Part shown: piece by piece, positions 1-9,020 of the stretch
Layout of the letters: each line of letters begins with the position of its first letter
How positions within the stretch are numbered: the stretch's first letter is position 1
DNA from: JAIBJN01 sp963699495
GTDB taxonomy: Bacteria; Actinomycetota; Thermoleophilia; Gaiellales; Gaiellaceae
NCBI GenBank assembly: GCA_963699495.1
Contig: CAVOUB010000005.1
Coordinates: 992,001 to 1,056,000, forward strand
Length of the DNA stretch: 64,000 nucleotides
Reading direction: 5' to 3'
Made by a program: the position numbers and the translations under genes
Notes under the pieces: generated by a model
What the model saw: only the letters and a program-made list of their open reading frames with translations
Told to the model about the DNA's origin: nothing
Databases searched by the model: none

Positions 1-2
1 AC

Positions 3-2438
3 CTCCTCTGGGGCGCCTCGGCGCTCCACCCCTCGATGCGCACGCTCGAGGAGCCTGCGCTCGAATCTCGTACCCGGCTGACCCCGCTGCGCCTCGGGTT
101 GCTCGCGGGAGCGTGTCTGATCGCGCCGGGCGTCCGCGCCTGGCAGGCGTACGGCGATTCCGACCGGCTGGTGCTGATTGCGGCGTCCGCCGTCCTCTTC
201 CTGCTCGTCGTCGCGCGCATGGTGGGCCTCGTGCGCCAGGAGGAGCGGGCGGCCGGCCGCGAGCTCGCGCTGCAGCGGGCGGGCGTCGAGCTAGTCGCCG
301 CGGCCGGTAGAGAGCAGGTCAACGAGGCGGCTATCGCAGCTGTTCTCGCGCTCGTCGAGCAGCCGGTGGGAGTGCGCCTCGTCCTGCTGAGCAACGACGG
401 GGCGCTCGTCGCCGCGTCGTCAGGAGGCGACGGCGAATGGCCGCTTTCCAAGACTGCGAACGGATGGCTCCACGAGTCTGCCAGGACCAGCCGGCAGGTC
501 TCGCTCGCGAGCCTTCCCGAGGAAGTACGGAGCCAGCTCCGCCTGGACGAAGGCCAGACCGTGCTGCTCCTGCCCCTGATCGTCCGCGACGCGACCCGCG
601 GGCTGCTCATCCTGTGCTCGCCCGCGGCCGTGCCTCGCGAGCTCGTGGACTCGCTCGAGTCGCTCGCGTCGCAGGTGTCGCTCGCGGTCGAGGGCTCTTC
701 GCTGGCCGAGGACCTGCACCGCCGCCAGAGCGAGGCCCGGTTCCGGTCGCTCGTCGCTCACTCGAGCGACCTCATCACCGTTCTCGACGCCCACGGCACC
801 GTCACCTACCAGAGCCCCTCGGTCGAGCGCGTGCTCGGCTACCGGGTGGACGAGATCGAGGGGCGCGACTTCGCGCGGCTGCTCGGCGAGTCGGACCGCC
901 CGCGGCTGGCGCAGATCGTCGCCGGCGTCGGCGAGGCCTACGTGGGCGGCGGCTCCGAGACCCACGTGATCGAGTGCTCGCTCAGGCACCGCAACGGCAC
1001 CTGGCTCCAGTTCGAGGTCCAGCACACGGACCTCCTGCAGGACGAGCACGTCCGCGGCGTCGTCCTGAACAGCCGCGACGTCAGCGAGCGCAAGGCGTTC
1101 GAGGACCAGCTCGCGCACCAGGCCTTCCACGACCCGGTCACGAGCCTCGCCAACCGCGCGCTCTTCGCAGACCGTGTCCAGCACTCGATCATGCGCTCGA
1201 TTCGCGGAGGCCCGGCGATCGGCGTCATGTTCATCGACCTGGACGACTTCAAGACCGTCAACGACAGCCTCGGCCATGCGGCCGGCGACACGGTCCTGCA
1301 GGAGGTGGCGCGACGCCTCCTGGGCGCGGTGCGCCCCGCAGACACGGTCGCGCGCTTCGGCGGCGACGAGTTCGCCGTCCTGCTGGACGGGATCAAGGAC
1401 TCGGAGGAGGCCGCGGACGTGGCCGGCCGGATCCTGCGCGCGCTCGAGCTCCAGTACGACGTCGACGGCCAGCAGGTCTATCCGCGCGCGAGCGTCGGCA
1501 TCTGCCTGGCCGACCACGCGCTCGGGTCGTCCGACGCGGAGGAGCTCCTCCGGAACGCCGACGTCGCGATGTACATGGCCAAGCGCGACAGCAAGGGCGG
1601 CTACCGCGTCTTCGAGCCGGCGATGCACGAGCGCGTGGTCGAGCGGCTCGAGCTCCAGGCCGAGCTGCAGCGGGCGCTCGAGCTCAACCAGCTCGAGATC
1701 CACTACCAGCCGGTCGTTCGACTCGACCCGCGCGCCGACTACGGCGTCGAGGCGCTGCTTCGGTGGATGCACCCGACGAGGGGCACGATCCCACCGCTCA
1801 ACTTCATCCCGCTGGCCGAGGAGACCGGCCTGATCGTCTCCATCGGGCGCTGGGTGCTCGAGGAGGCCTGCCGCCAGGGCGTCGTCCTGCACGAGCAGTT
1901 CCCTCGCACCCCCCCGCTGACGATGAGCGTCAACCTGTCCGTCAAGCAGCTTCAGTCGGAGACGATCGTCGACGACGTGCGCGCCGCGCTCGAGGCCAGC
2001 GGGCTCCCGCCGTCCGCCCTCGTCCTCGAGATCACCGAGACGGTGATGATGGCCGACACGGACCTGGCGGTGCGACGGCTGCACGAGCTGAAGGCTCTCG
2101 GCGTCCTGCTGGCGATGGACGATTTCGGGACCGGCTACTCGTCGCTCTCCTACCTGAGCCGCTTCCCGGTGGACATCCTCAAGATGGACCGCTCGTTCCT
2201 CTCCTCCGAGCACGACGAGTCGGGCCTCGCCGCGGCGATCATCGCGCTCGGGAACAGCCTGAGCCTCGACGTGGTCGCCGAGGGGATCGAGCTCCCCGAG
2301 CAGATCACGTCGCTGCGGGAGCTGGGGTGCGAGCTCGGCCAGGGCTTCCTGTTCGCCAAGCCGATGAACCAGGAGGCGCTGGTCGAATACCTCTACGGCG
2401 AGGAAGCGACCGGCGAGCCCCGCTCGCATGCAGCATAG
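3..2438 (+). CDS. GAF-PAS-GGDEF-EAL c-di-GMP turnover protein, 5' end missing
   Basis: The frame is open from the left edge with no stop, and the codons before the first ATG (36) read LLWGASALHPS, like the end of a membrane sensor domain, so the gene probably continues upstream and does not start at 36. Counting from that ATG, two membrane segments (about 15-34 and 44-66) precede a GAF-like region (75-225), a PAS domain (230-350), a GGDEF domain with an intact RFGGDEF near 438, and an EAL domain with VEALLRW near 570. Both signatures are intact, so it could both make and cleave cyclic di-GMP; in many such hybrids one domain is only a sensor. It overlaps the next gene by 11 bases. Domain calls are firm; the net activity is unknown. 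Confidence 0.9.
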   Translation, partial: LLWGASALHPSMRTLEEPALESRTRLTPLRLGLLAGACLIAPGVRAWQAYGDSDRLVLIAASAVLFLLVVARMVGLVRQEERAAGRELALQRAGVELVAAAGREQVNEAAIAAVLALVEQPVGVRLVLLSNDGALVAASSGGDGEWPLSKTANGWLHESARTSRQVSLASLPEEVRSQLRLDEGQTVLLLPLIVRDATRGLLILCSPAAVPRELVDSLESLASQVSLAVEGSSLAEDLHRRQSEARFRSLVAHSSDLITVLDAHGTVTYQSPSVERVLGYRVDEIEGRDFARLLGESDRPRLAQIVAGVGEAYVGGGSETHVIECSLRHRNGTWLQFEVQHTDLLQDEHVRGVVLNSRDVSERKAFEDQLAHQAFHDPVTSLANRALFADRVQHSIMRSIRGGPAIGVMFIDLDDFKTVNDSLGHAAGDTVLQEVARRLLGAVRPADTVARFGGDEFAVLLDGIKDSEEAADVAGRILRALELQYDVDGQQVYPRASVGICLADHALGSSDAEELLRNADVAMYMAKRDSKGGYRVFEPAMHERVVERLELQAELQRALELNQLEIHYQPVVRLDPRADYGVEALLRWMHPTRGTIPPLNFIPLAEETGLIVSIGRWVLEEACRQGVVLHEQFPRTPPLTMSVNLSVKQLQSETIVDDVRAALEASGLPPSALVLEITETVMMADTDLAVRRLHELKALGVLLAMDDFGTGYSSLSYLSRFPVDILKMDRSFLSSEHDESGLAAAIIALGNSLSLDVVAEGIELPEQITSLRELGCELGQGFLFAKPMNQEALVEYLYGEEATGEPRSHAA

Positions 2439-3768
2439 TCACGAGTCGCTCGACCGCCCGGGCGGTTTTTCCCGGGTCAACCTCCTAGTCCCACTCCGTC
2501 ACCGGGACTTCCGCCTGCTCTGGACGGGAATGACCGTCTCCCTCGTCGGGGACGGCATCTTCCTCATCGCCATGGCGTGGCAGGCCTACGAGCTCTGGAA
2601 CGCTCCGGCCGCGCTCTCGCTGCTGGGGATCGGCATGACCATCCCGACGATCGCCTTCCTGCTGCCCGCCGGAGTCCTCAGCGACCGGCTCGACCGGCGC
2701 ACGCTCATGCTGTGCGCGGACACCGGTCGCGCGCTCGTCGTCGCCGCGCTCGCGGTCCTGGCACTGACCGGCCTCCTCAACTTCTGGGAGCTCCTGGTCA
2801 TCGTCGCGCTCTACGGGGTCGGAACCGCCTTCTTCACGCCTGCGTTCGAGGCGATCGTCCCGGACATCGTCCCTTCGGCCGACCTCCCCGCGGCCAACTC
2901 GCTCGATCAGTTCGTCAGGCCGATCGCCCTTCGGCTCGCCGGGCCGGCGCTGGGCGGGGCTCTGGTGGCCGGCCTCGGCACGGGAACTGCGTTCGCCGTC
3001 GACGCTGCCTCGTTCGCCCTCTCCACGGTCGCGGTCTTCTTCATGCGCCCTCCGGCCCATCCGCGCTCGGAGCACGCCGAGTCGTCCCTCAGCGCGGTGA
3101 AGGAGGGCCTCCAGTTCGTCCGCCGCCGGGTCTGGCTCTGGGGAACGCTGCTCTCGGCGACGATCGCCTATCTCGCCTTCATGGGCCCGGCCGAGGTCCT
3201 GCTCCCGTACGTCGTCAAGAACGAGCTGCACGCCTCCGCGGGCGACCTGGGGCTCGTGTTCGCGGCCGGCGGCATCGGCGCGATCGGCGCGGCGCTGATC
3301 ATGGGCCAGCGGGGTCACCCGCGCCGCGACGTCACGTTCATGTACGCGACGTGGACGCTCGCCACGCTCGCCGTGGCGGGATACGGGCTCGCGACCGCCT
3401 CCTGGCAGCTGATGGTGGCCTGTCTGCTCTTCAACGCGCTCGAGACGGCGGGGACGATCGTCTGGGCGACGATCAAGCAGCGCCATGTCCCGGCCTCGAT
3501 GCTCGGACGCGTCTCGAGCCTCGACTGGCTGATCTCGATCGGCCTCCTGCCGCTCTCCTTCGCGCTGACGGCTCCGGTCGCGGCCCTGGTGGGTGTCCGC
3601 GCGACGCTGGTCGGGGCCGCCGTGATCGGGGGCGTCTTCACGCTCGGTGCCCTCTTCCTCCCGGGCATGCGGGACATCGAGGGCACGGCCGACGTCGAAG
3701 CAGAAGGCGAGGGCGGCGCTCCCGCAGGTGACCTGCTCAGCCCACCTGTCTTCGTCGACGTGCGCTAG
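2428..3768 (+). CDS. MFS transporter, EntS/MFS_3-type exporter
   Basis: A 446-residue membrane protein with about twelve hydrophobic segments. It opens with the short cytoplasmic stretch LRHRDFRLLW that is typical of the MFS_3 (enterobactin exporter EntS-like) group, and the loop between segments 2 and 3 carries the MFS motif GVLSDRLDRRTLM. The family exports siderophores, macrolides or other small molecules; the substrate here cannot be read from the sequence. Its ATG lies inside the end of the GGDEF-EAL gene, suggesting coupled translation. A strong hairpin follows the stop. Two aligned candidates for the start exist, but the ATG at 2428 is the only good one before the conserved N-terminus. 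Confidence 0.88.
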   Translation: MQHSHESLDRPGGFSRVNLLVPLRHRDFRLLWTGMTVSLVGDGIFLIAMAWQAYELWNAPAALSLLGIGMTIPTIAFLLPAGVLSDRLDRRTLMLCADTGRALVVAALAVLALTGLLNFWELLVIVALYGVGTAFFTPAFEAIVPDIVPSADLPAANSLDQFVRPIALRLAGPALGGALVAGLGTGTAFAVDAASFALSTVAVFFMRPPAHPRSEHAESSLSAVKEGLQFVRRRVWLWGTLLSATIAYLAFMGPAEVLLPYVVKNELHASAGDLGLVFAAGGIGAIGAALIMGQRGHPRRDVTFMYATWTLATLAVAGYGLATASWQLMVACLLFNALETAGTIVWATIKQRHVPASMLGRVSSLDWLISIGLLPLSFALTAPVAALVGVRATLVGAAVIGGVFTLGALFLPGMRDIEGTADVEAEGEGGAPAGDLLSPPVFVDVR

Positions 3769-3782
3769 CGAGGCCGGCGCCG

Positions 3783-3813
3783 CCGGGACGGCACCGGTCG
3801 GGCACCGTCCCGG
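3783..3813 (+). terminator. Hairpin after the MFS exporter
   Basis: CCGGGACGG (3783-3791) pairs perfectly with CCGTCCCGG (3805-3813) across a 13-base loop, 15 bases after the exporter stop. There is no T-run, as is common in high-GC actinobacteria. It lies between convergent genes and may serve both strands. Confidence 0.6.
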
Positions 3814-3831
3814 GGCCTGGTGAAGCCGGGC

Positions 3832-4080
3832 TCACTCGTCTTCGGCGGCTTCCGCGAGCACTTCGGCTGCCTCGGCGTCGAGGACAGCCTCGGTCGCCAG
3901 CTCCTCGGCAACCGCTTCCTCGACGACCGCCTCGGCGGCCAGCTCCTGGGCGGCGGCTTGGAGCTCGACCGCTGCCGCCGCCTTCGCTACGGCGTCCTCG
4001 TGCAGCGCCTCGGCGGCGGCGGCCTCTTCGATAGCGTCGGCACCGGCTTCCTCTGCCGCGCCCATCAGCTCGTCATCCAT
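3832..4080 (-). CDS. Small acidic Ala/Glu-rich protein
   Basis: An 82-residue protein made almost only of Ala, Glu, Val, Leu and Asp (for example AVVEEAVAEELATEAVL), predicted to be a long acidic helix without membrane segments. The start at 4080 was chosen because AAGGAG sits seven bases upstream on the minus strand; a longer frame to 4227 has no such site and a different composition. I do not recognise a family and assign no function. Low-complexity frames of this kind can arise by chance opposite GC-rich DNA, but here the ribosome site and the strong codon periodicity favour a real gene. Confidence 0.55.
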   Translation of the reverse strand: MDDELMGAAEEAGADAIEEAAAAEALHEDAVAKAAAAVELQAAAQELAAEAVVEEAVAEELATEAVLDAEAAEVLAEAAEDE

Positions 4081-4294
4081 TCGGCTCTCCTTCTCGCTCG
4101 GGCGACCCGTGGACCGGATCGCGTGGCTCCATTCTCCCTCGTCCGCTCGGGGCGTGTAACCCTCCGGCATCAGTCCGTCGACGCCGGCTTTGCGCACCAA
4201 GCAAACGTCGCCTCCCCTTCGGCTCACTTTCCGCTTAACGCGGCCTTAACCTGGCTCAACGGGGACTTCACGCAGGCCGGGTTATAAGGAGAGC

Positions 4295-5469
4295 ATGGAT
4301 GCAGGCTCCGGCTGGACCCGCATGGGCTCCCTCGTCTTCGCGGCTCTCCTGGGTGGAGGGGCGGCCGTCGGGATCAGTGCGGCGATCGACGCCGGCGACG
4401 AGACGCTGACCGTCGTGCGGACGGTTTCGCAGAGCCCGCCCGCGGCCTCGTTCGACGCGAGCGAGACCGGGGCGAAGTCCGTCCAGGAGATCTACCGGCA
4501 GGCGGGGCCCGGAGTCGTCCAGGTGACGTCGACCTCCGTGGTCTCCGACGACCCCTTCTTCGGCCCACAGGCCTCCACCTCACTCGGCTCCGGCTTCGTC
4601 GTCGACAAGGACGGCTACATCGTCACGAACTACCACGTGATCGAGGACGCGCAGGAAGTCGAGGTCAATTTCTCGGGCGACGACCGCGTCCCGGCGAAGG
4701 TCGTCGGAAGCGACCCTTCCACCGATCTCGCCGTCCTCAAGATCGGCGCGCAGCCTCGCGCTCTGACTCCGCTCCCCCTCGGCAACTCAGACGCGGTGCA
4801 CGTCGGGGATGCGGTCGTCGCCATCGGGAATCCCTTCGGCCTCGAGCGGAGCGTCACCGCCGGCATCGTGAGCGCGCTCCAGCGCGACATCACGGCGCCC
4901 AACGGCTACACGATCGACAAGGTCATCCAGACGGACGCGCCCATCAACCACGGCAACTCCGGCGGGCCGCTCCTCAACGCCGCGCGGCGAGGTGATCGGC
5001 GTCAACTCCCAGATCGAGAGCGAGACCGGCGGCAACGTCGGCATCGGCTTCGCCGTCCCGGTGAACACGGTCAAGGAGGTCGTCGCGCAGATCAAGGAAG
5101 AGCGGCAAGGTCGAGCACGCCTACCTCGGCGTCCAGATGCAGGCGATCGACGACCAGCTCTCGAACACGTTCAACCTCCCCGCCGACGAGGGAGTCCTGG
5201 TCGTCAGCGTCGTCGACGGCAGCCCGGCCGACGAGGCCGGCCTCAAGGGCGGCGACCGGCAGGTGATCGTCGAGGGCACGAGCTACGTTCTCGGCGGCGA
5301 CATCGTCACCGAGGCGGACGGCCAGCCCGTCGCCAGCCCGGACGACCTGCGTCGCCTGATCATGGAGAAGGATCCCGGCGACTCGATGACCTTGAACATC
5401 CACCGAGGCGACTCGAAGCGAACTGTGAGTGTCACCCTCGGGCGCCAGCCCGCCCAACCGGGCGGCTAG
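4295..5469 (+). CDS. HtrA/DegP-type trypsin-like serine protease with PDZ domain (two frameshifts)
   Basis: Membrane-anchored periplasmic/extracellular quality-control protease. An N-terminal membrane segment (about 8-32) is followed by a trypsin fold with the triad His in TNYHVIED (about 113), Asp in STDLAVL (about 144) and Ser in GNSGGPLL (about 222), then a PDZ domain (VEHAYLGVQ onward) ending at 5469. The frame shifts by +1 near 4980-4990 and again near 5095-5105; the conserved text resumes at once each time (GEVIGVNSQ, then GKVEHAYLG), so each looks like one extra base. All three pieces together give a normal length of about 390 residues. A TTATAA hexamer ends seven bases before the ATG. 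A perfect 13-bp hairpin follows the gene. Confidence 0.85.
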
Positions 5470-5503
5470 CGTGCCCGCGGCCCCTCCCCCCAGGGGCCCG
5501 ACC

Positions 5504-5540
5504 GGTCGGAGGCCCGCACTGCCTGCCCGGGCCTCCGACC
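5504..5540 (+). terminator. Terminator hairpin after htrA-like gene
   Basis: GGTCGGAGGCCCG (5504-5516) pairs perfectly with CGGGCCTCCGACC (5528-5540), an 11-base loop, 35 bases after the protease stop. No T-run follows, only a pyrimidine-rich stretch. Confidence 0.7.
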
Positions 5541-5568
5541 ACCCTCCTCTTCCCTAGGCTTTCCGCGG

Positions 5569-6640
5569 ATGGTGCCGCACCGCTTCGGCCAGTCGCCGGC
5601 GTTCTCGGTCGGGCTCGAGGAGGAGCTCTTCGTCCTCGACGCCGAGATGCTCGAGCCGGCTGCGGTGCCGGAGGGCGTGCTCGACGGAGCGCGCTTCAAG
5701 CCGGAGCTCTTCACGACGATGTTCGAGCTGAACACCGGCATCTGCGCCGGGGTCACGCAGGCGGTCGAGGAGCTGGCGGCCCTGCGCGTCGAGGCGCGGC
5801 GGCGCCTGGCCGAGCACGGGCTCGCGCTCGCGGCCGCCGGCACCTGGCCGACCGCCGTCCTCGGTGAGCAGCCCGTCACGCCGCTCGAGCCGCTCCGGCG
5901 CTTCGCGGAGTACGCAGGCCCCTCGGCCCTGCGCCAGCATTGCTCGGGCCTCCACGTGCACGTCGGCGTGGCGAGCCCGGAGGAGTGCATGGGGCGGCTG
6001 GAAGCCGTCCTGCCCTGGCTGCCGCTCGTGCTCGCACTGTCGGCCAACTCGCCCTATGCCGGCGGCGAGGAGACCGGGCTCGCCTCGACCCGCGCGGAGC
6101 TGCTCGCCCTGCTTCCGCGGGCGGGGCCCCCGCCGCCCTTCGCCGACTACGAGGACGTGGGCCTCGTTCGCCGAGCTGCTCGTCGAGCTGGGGCTCGCGG
6201 ACGACCTCATGCGCCTCTGGTGGGACGTCAGGCCGCACCCGCGCCTGGGCACGCTCGAGATCCGCATGCCGGACCAGCCCACCCACCTGGCCGCCACCGC
6301 CGGCCTCGCCGCGCTCGTGCAGGCGCTCGTCGTCTGGGCCGAGCCGGTCGGGGGGCACGCGGACCGCGGGCTCTACGCCCAGAACCGCTGGGCCGCCTCG
6401 CGCTTCGGCGCCGATGCCGGCCTCGTGCACCCGGAGGACCGCGCGGCTGTGCTCTCCGCAGGAGCTCCTCGCCGAGCTCCTCGCCCGCGTCGAGCCGACG
6501 GCGCGCGGCTCGGAAGCGCCGGCTTCCTCGGGGAGCTGGACGGCCTCCGTCAGGCCGGAGCGCAGCTCGAGCTCGGACGGGCCGACGGTCTCCGCGCCCT
6601 GTGTGAGCGCCTGGTGGCGCTCACATACGATGGCCTGTGA
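5569..6640 (+). CDS. Glutamate-cysteine ligase family 2 (YbdK/GCS2-type carboxylate-amine ligase), frameshifted
   Basis: ATP-dependent carboxylate-amine ligase of the GCS2 family, which joins glutamate to an amine such as cysteine. The N-terminus GQSPAFSVGLEEELFVLD is the family hallmark, and QHCSGLHVHVG and DVRPHPRLGTLEIRMPDQ carry the metal/ATP-site residues. The frame breaks three times: +1 near 6160-6175, +1 near 6450-6465, and -1 near 6505-6515; the last piece ends in ALCERLVALTYDGL at 6640. The restored length is about 356 residues, normal for the family. The next small gene starts inside its stop codon (TGATG). The physiological substrate is not determined by sequence; actinobacteria also use relatives for ergothioneine precursors. 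Confidence 0.8.
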
Positions 6641-6859
6641 TGGCGGTTCGGTCGGAGACGATCCAGGTAAGCGGGATTCGGTGCGAGCGCTGCGTGCTGC
6701 GCCTCGGCGCCGCGCTCGGGAACCTCGACGGCCTCGAGTCGGCCCACGCCAACCTGCTGGGGGAGGTGACGATCTCCTGGGACGACGACCGGGTGCGAGC
6801 GTGAGGAGATCATCGTCGCCCTGGGCCGCGGCGGCTTCCGCGAGGTCGCCCCGGTCTAG
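6640..6859 (+). CDS. Heavy-metal-associated (HMA) domain protein, frameshifted
   Basis: A roughly 72-residue ferredoxin-like copper-chaperone fold. The N-terminal part, from ATG 6640, contains GIRCERCVLRL, a C-x-x-C metal site as in CopZ/HMA domains. The frame hits a TGA near 6800, but after one extra base near 6793-6798 it resumes as EEIIVALGRGGF to the TAG at 6857-6859, the usual C-terminal helix and strand of the fold. It starts within the stop of the upstream ligase, so it is probably translationally coupled. In the family the domain passes Cu(I) or another soft metal to a partner; none is adjacent here. Confidence 0.65.
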
Positions 6860-6921
6860 CCGCCTCCCCCGGCCCGGAATAGCTGCCGGGAGCGGGGCGT
6901 TAGCTTGTTAGTGTCCGACGA

Positions 6922-7503
6922 ATGGCAGACGCCGAGACCGACGCCCGCCGTTTGGCGACCGAGGCGCGCGAGCGCGTCCGCTTCGAGGAAGAGGTGCTCG
7001 GGCTTGCAGACCAGGTCTACCGCGTCGCGCGTCGCCTGGTGTCGAGCCGAGAGGAGGCGGAGGATCTGGTCCAGGAGACCTACGCACGCGCCTTTCGCAG
7101 CTGGCGCTCCTACACCCCGGGCACGAATCTTCGGGCCTGGCTCATGCGCATCCTGACCAACCTCAACATCGACCGCGGCCGGCGCGAGCAGCGCTCGCCC
7201 GACATGCAGCCGATGGAGGAGGGCGACTACTTTCTCTATAACCGGCTCGAGGAGACGAACGGGCCGGACGACGAGGAGCGCATCGTCGAGCGTCTCTCGC
7301 AGGATTCCATCGTCGACGCCCTCTCCAACGTGCCCCACGACTTTCGCGACGTGATCGTCCTCGTCGACATCGGCGACTTCTCCTACCAGGACGCGGCGCA
7401 GATCCTCGACATCCCGATCGGAACGGTCATGTCGCGCCTGCACCGGGGGCGCCGGATCCTCAAAGGCCAGCTCGCCGAGGCCCCGGTCGCGGAGGAGTCG
7501 TGA
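6922..7503 (+). CDS. ECF RNA polymerase sigma factor (SigR/SigE-like)
   Basis: A 193-residue ECF sigma factor. Region 2 (about 25-95) contains EEAEDLVQETYARAFRSWRSY and LRAWLMRILTNLNID; region 4 (about 125-182) contains DFRDVIVLVDIGDFSYQDAAQILDIP with its helix-turn-helix. The ending GTVMSRLHRGRRIL is typical of SigR-type factors that answer thiol-oxidative stress. The anti-sigma gene begins inside its stop (GTGA at 7500), the normal arrangement for a sigma/anti-sigma pair. Its target promoters cannot be assigned from this window alone. Confidence 0.92.
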   Translation: MADAETDARRLATEARERVRFEEEVLGLADQVYRVARRLVSSREEAEDLVQETYARAFRSWRSYTPGTNLRAWLMRILTNLNIDRGRREQRSPDMQPMEEGDYFLYNRLEETNGPDDEERIVERLSQDSIVDALSNVPHDFRDVIVLVDIGDFSYQDAAQILDIPIGTVMSRLHRGRRILKGQLAEAPVAEES

Positions 7504-7743
7504 CGCAGTTCGACCCCATCTGCGAGAAGTGCGAGGAGCTGATCCAGCCGTACCTCGACCGGGAGCTGAGCGAGGCCGAGCGCGCTCGAGGCCGAGGTGC
7601 ACCTCGAGGACTGCGGGTACTGCAACAAGCGCTACCGCTTCGAGGTCAGCCTCCGCCGGTACGTACGGCAGGTGTGCTGCTCCGAGGAGATGTCGCCGGA
7701 GCTGAAGGCGAAGCTCGCCGCGCTCCGGACCCCGCTGCAGTAG
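7500..7743 (+). CDS. RsrA-like zinc anti-sigma factor, frameshifted
   Basis: An approximately 81-residue ZAS-type anti-sigma factor. It starts with GTG overlapping the sigma stop. The first part has CEKCEELIQPYLDRELSEAE; after one extra base near 7585-7592 the frame resumes as EVHLEDCGYCNKRY, giving the H-x-x-x-C-x-x-C zinc motif, and ends at TAG 7741-7743. In the family (RsrA of Streptomyces) oxidation of the zinc cysteines releases the sigma factor. The sequence shows the full motif only if the frameshift is repaired. Confidence 0.78.
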
Positions 7744-7753
7744 GAAGGTCGGC

Positions 7754-8434
7754 TCAGCCTTTCTCGCCGACGATGACGACGAGCCGGTTCGGGTCGTCGC
7801 CTCCCGGAAGAGCCGTGATGCCCACGCCGAGCTCGCCGGCGAGCCGCCTCGCGATCGCCTCGCCTCCGGGCGGGTAGTAGACGGACGTCTCGGCGTAGTT
7901 CCGCCGGTCGGCGTTGCGCACGTCGCCGATCCCGTAGGCGAGCCCGGCGACCTCGTTGGCGAGGGACGACGCGGCGTTCCCGCGGCGCGTGCCGTTGTAG
8001 ACGTCGACCTGGATCTCCCAGCGCTCGGGAAGCGGCGGGGCCGCTGCCGCTGATTTGGCCATGGGAGCCGCGGGTGTGGGCGGGGGCTCGACCGGGAGGA
8101 TCTGCGGCCTGAGGACGAAGACCAGGAACGCGGCGACGACGGCGACGAAGCCGAGCACGATCGCCCAGCGCCGCAGCGACCACCGCTCGACGACGGACTC
8201 CACCGGCAGCCCGGCGAGCTCCCGCGCCTCGCGCTCTGTGATCCCGAGCGCCGACGCGTAGACGACGGTCGCGGCGATGGCGTCGGCAGACGAGGCGAAA
8301 CGGTACGTGCGGCTCTCCTCGAGCGACTTGATCTCGTCGACCTCGAGGCTCGTGAGAGCGGCAGCCTCCTCCAGCGTCAGGCGCCGGCGCAGGCGAGCCG
8401 CGACGAGCGGCGAGGATGCTGCGTGTGCCTCCAT
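7754..8434 (-). CDS. Membrane protein with helix-turn-helix-like N-terminus and LytR_C domain
   Basis: A 226-residue protein. The N-terminal 70 residues read like the RodZ/HTH_25 fold (LTLEEAAALTSLEVDEIKSLEE). One membrane helix (about 86-107) follows, then a Pro/Ala linker and a LytR C-terminal-like domain (about 135-225: IQVDVYNGTRRGNAASSLAN). LytR_C domains occur on extracellular cell-envelope proteins. The architecture suggests a shape or envelope protein with a cytoplasmic DNA-binding-like fold, as in RodZ, but this is an inference. It converges on the anti-sigma gene with a 10-base gap. Confidence 0.75.
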   Translation of the reverse strand: MEAHAASSPLVAARLRRRLTLEEAAALTSLEVDEIKSLEESRTYRFASSADAIAATVVYASALGITEREARELAGLPVESVVERWSLRRWAIVLGFVAVVAAFLVFVLRPQILPVEPPPTPAAPMAKSAAAAPPLPERWEIQVDVYNGTRRGNAASSLANEVAGLAYGIGDVRNADRRNYAETSVYYPPGGEAIARRLAGELGVGITALPGGDDPNRLVVIVGEKG

Positions 8435-8510
8435 CTCGGACCCTCAGTGTTCGGCGGGCGGCTCCTCCACCCTGCCCTTCTCATCGGCACTGGAGCAGGC
8501 GGCTTGAGCC

Positions 8511-9020
8511 CTATTGCGGCTCCGGACAGGGGCCGCCGCCGCTCTGCACCGAGAGGGCGAACGTCGGGTCGCCCGCGTGCCCGGGCGCCATTCCGTACGT
8601 GAGCAGGCTGAGGCAGTCGCCGCCGCGTGAGAAATCGACCCGGAAGGAGGTCGGCGGCGTGCCGTCCTCGCCGGCTTCGCTGGCGGTCACGACCCTCGTC
8701 CGGGGCTTCCACTCAGGCTCGAGGCTCTCGACGTAGAACGCGACGACGTCCTCCTGCTTCGTCTCGGCCGGCGGGGCGTACAGCGCACTCGTCACGATCT
8801 CGTCGGGCACGGGCAGCGCGTCCTCGCCGTTCGTGGTCTGCGTGATCCGCTGGATCTCGTGCGCGCCGGGGTAGAGGGGCACCGAGTCGAGGATCTCCAT
8901 GTTGGCGTCCACCCGGCTGGAGTCGAGCTGCGTCCAGGCCGCATACGCGATGCCCGCTCCCAGGGAGAGGAGCACGAAGGCAGGGATCAGGACCGCTGGG
9001 CGGAGGAGCCTGCGCCTCAC
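8511..9020 (-). CDS. Secreted or membrane-anchored hypothetical protein
   Basis: A 169-residue protein beginning RRRLLRPAVLIPAFVLLS, an N-terminal signal/anchor, followed by a mixed soluble domain (PLYPGAHEIQRITQ, VVAFYVESLEPEWKPRTRVV) with a C-terminal pair of cysteines. I do not recognise the family; the pattern of a short anchored domain ending in a Tyr/Trp-rich fold is seen in actinobacterial hypothetical proteins. The GTG at 9020 was chosen because it overlaps the stop of the upstream MobA-like gene (GTGA), implying coupled translation. Longer readings of this frame would run antisense-like through that gene and are rejected. Confidence 0.65.
   Translation of the reverse strand: MRRRLLRPAVLIPAFVLLSLGAGIAYAAWTQLDSSRVDANMEILDSVPLYPGAHEIQRITQTTNGEDALPVPDEIVTSALYAPPAETKQEDVVAFYVESLEPEWKPRTRVVTASEAGEDGTPPTSFRVDFSRGGDCLSLLTYGMAPGHAGDPTFALSVQSGGGPCPEPQ

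Noticed and set aside
420..2429. 669-residue open frame antisense to the GGDEF-EAL gene, and similar long antisense frames across the window.
   Set aside because: Typical of GC-rich coding DNA: low-complexity, Arg/Glu-rich and without motifs, while the sense frame has clear domains.
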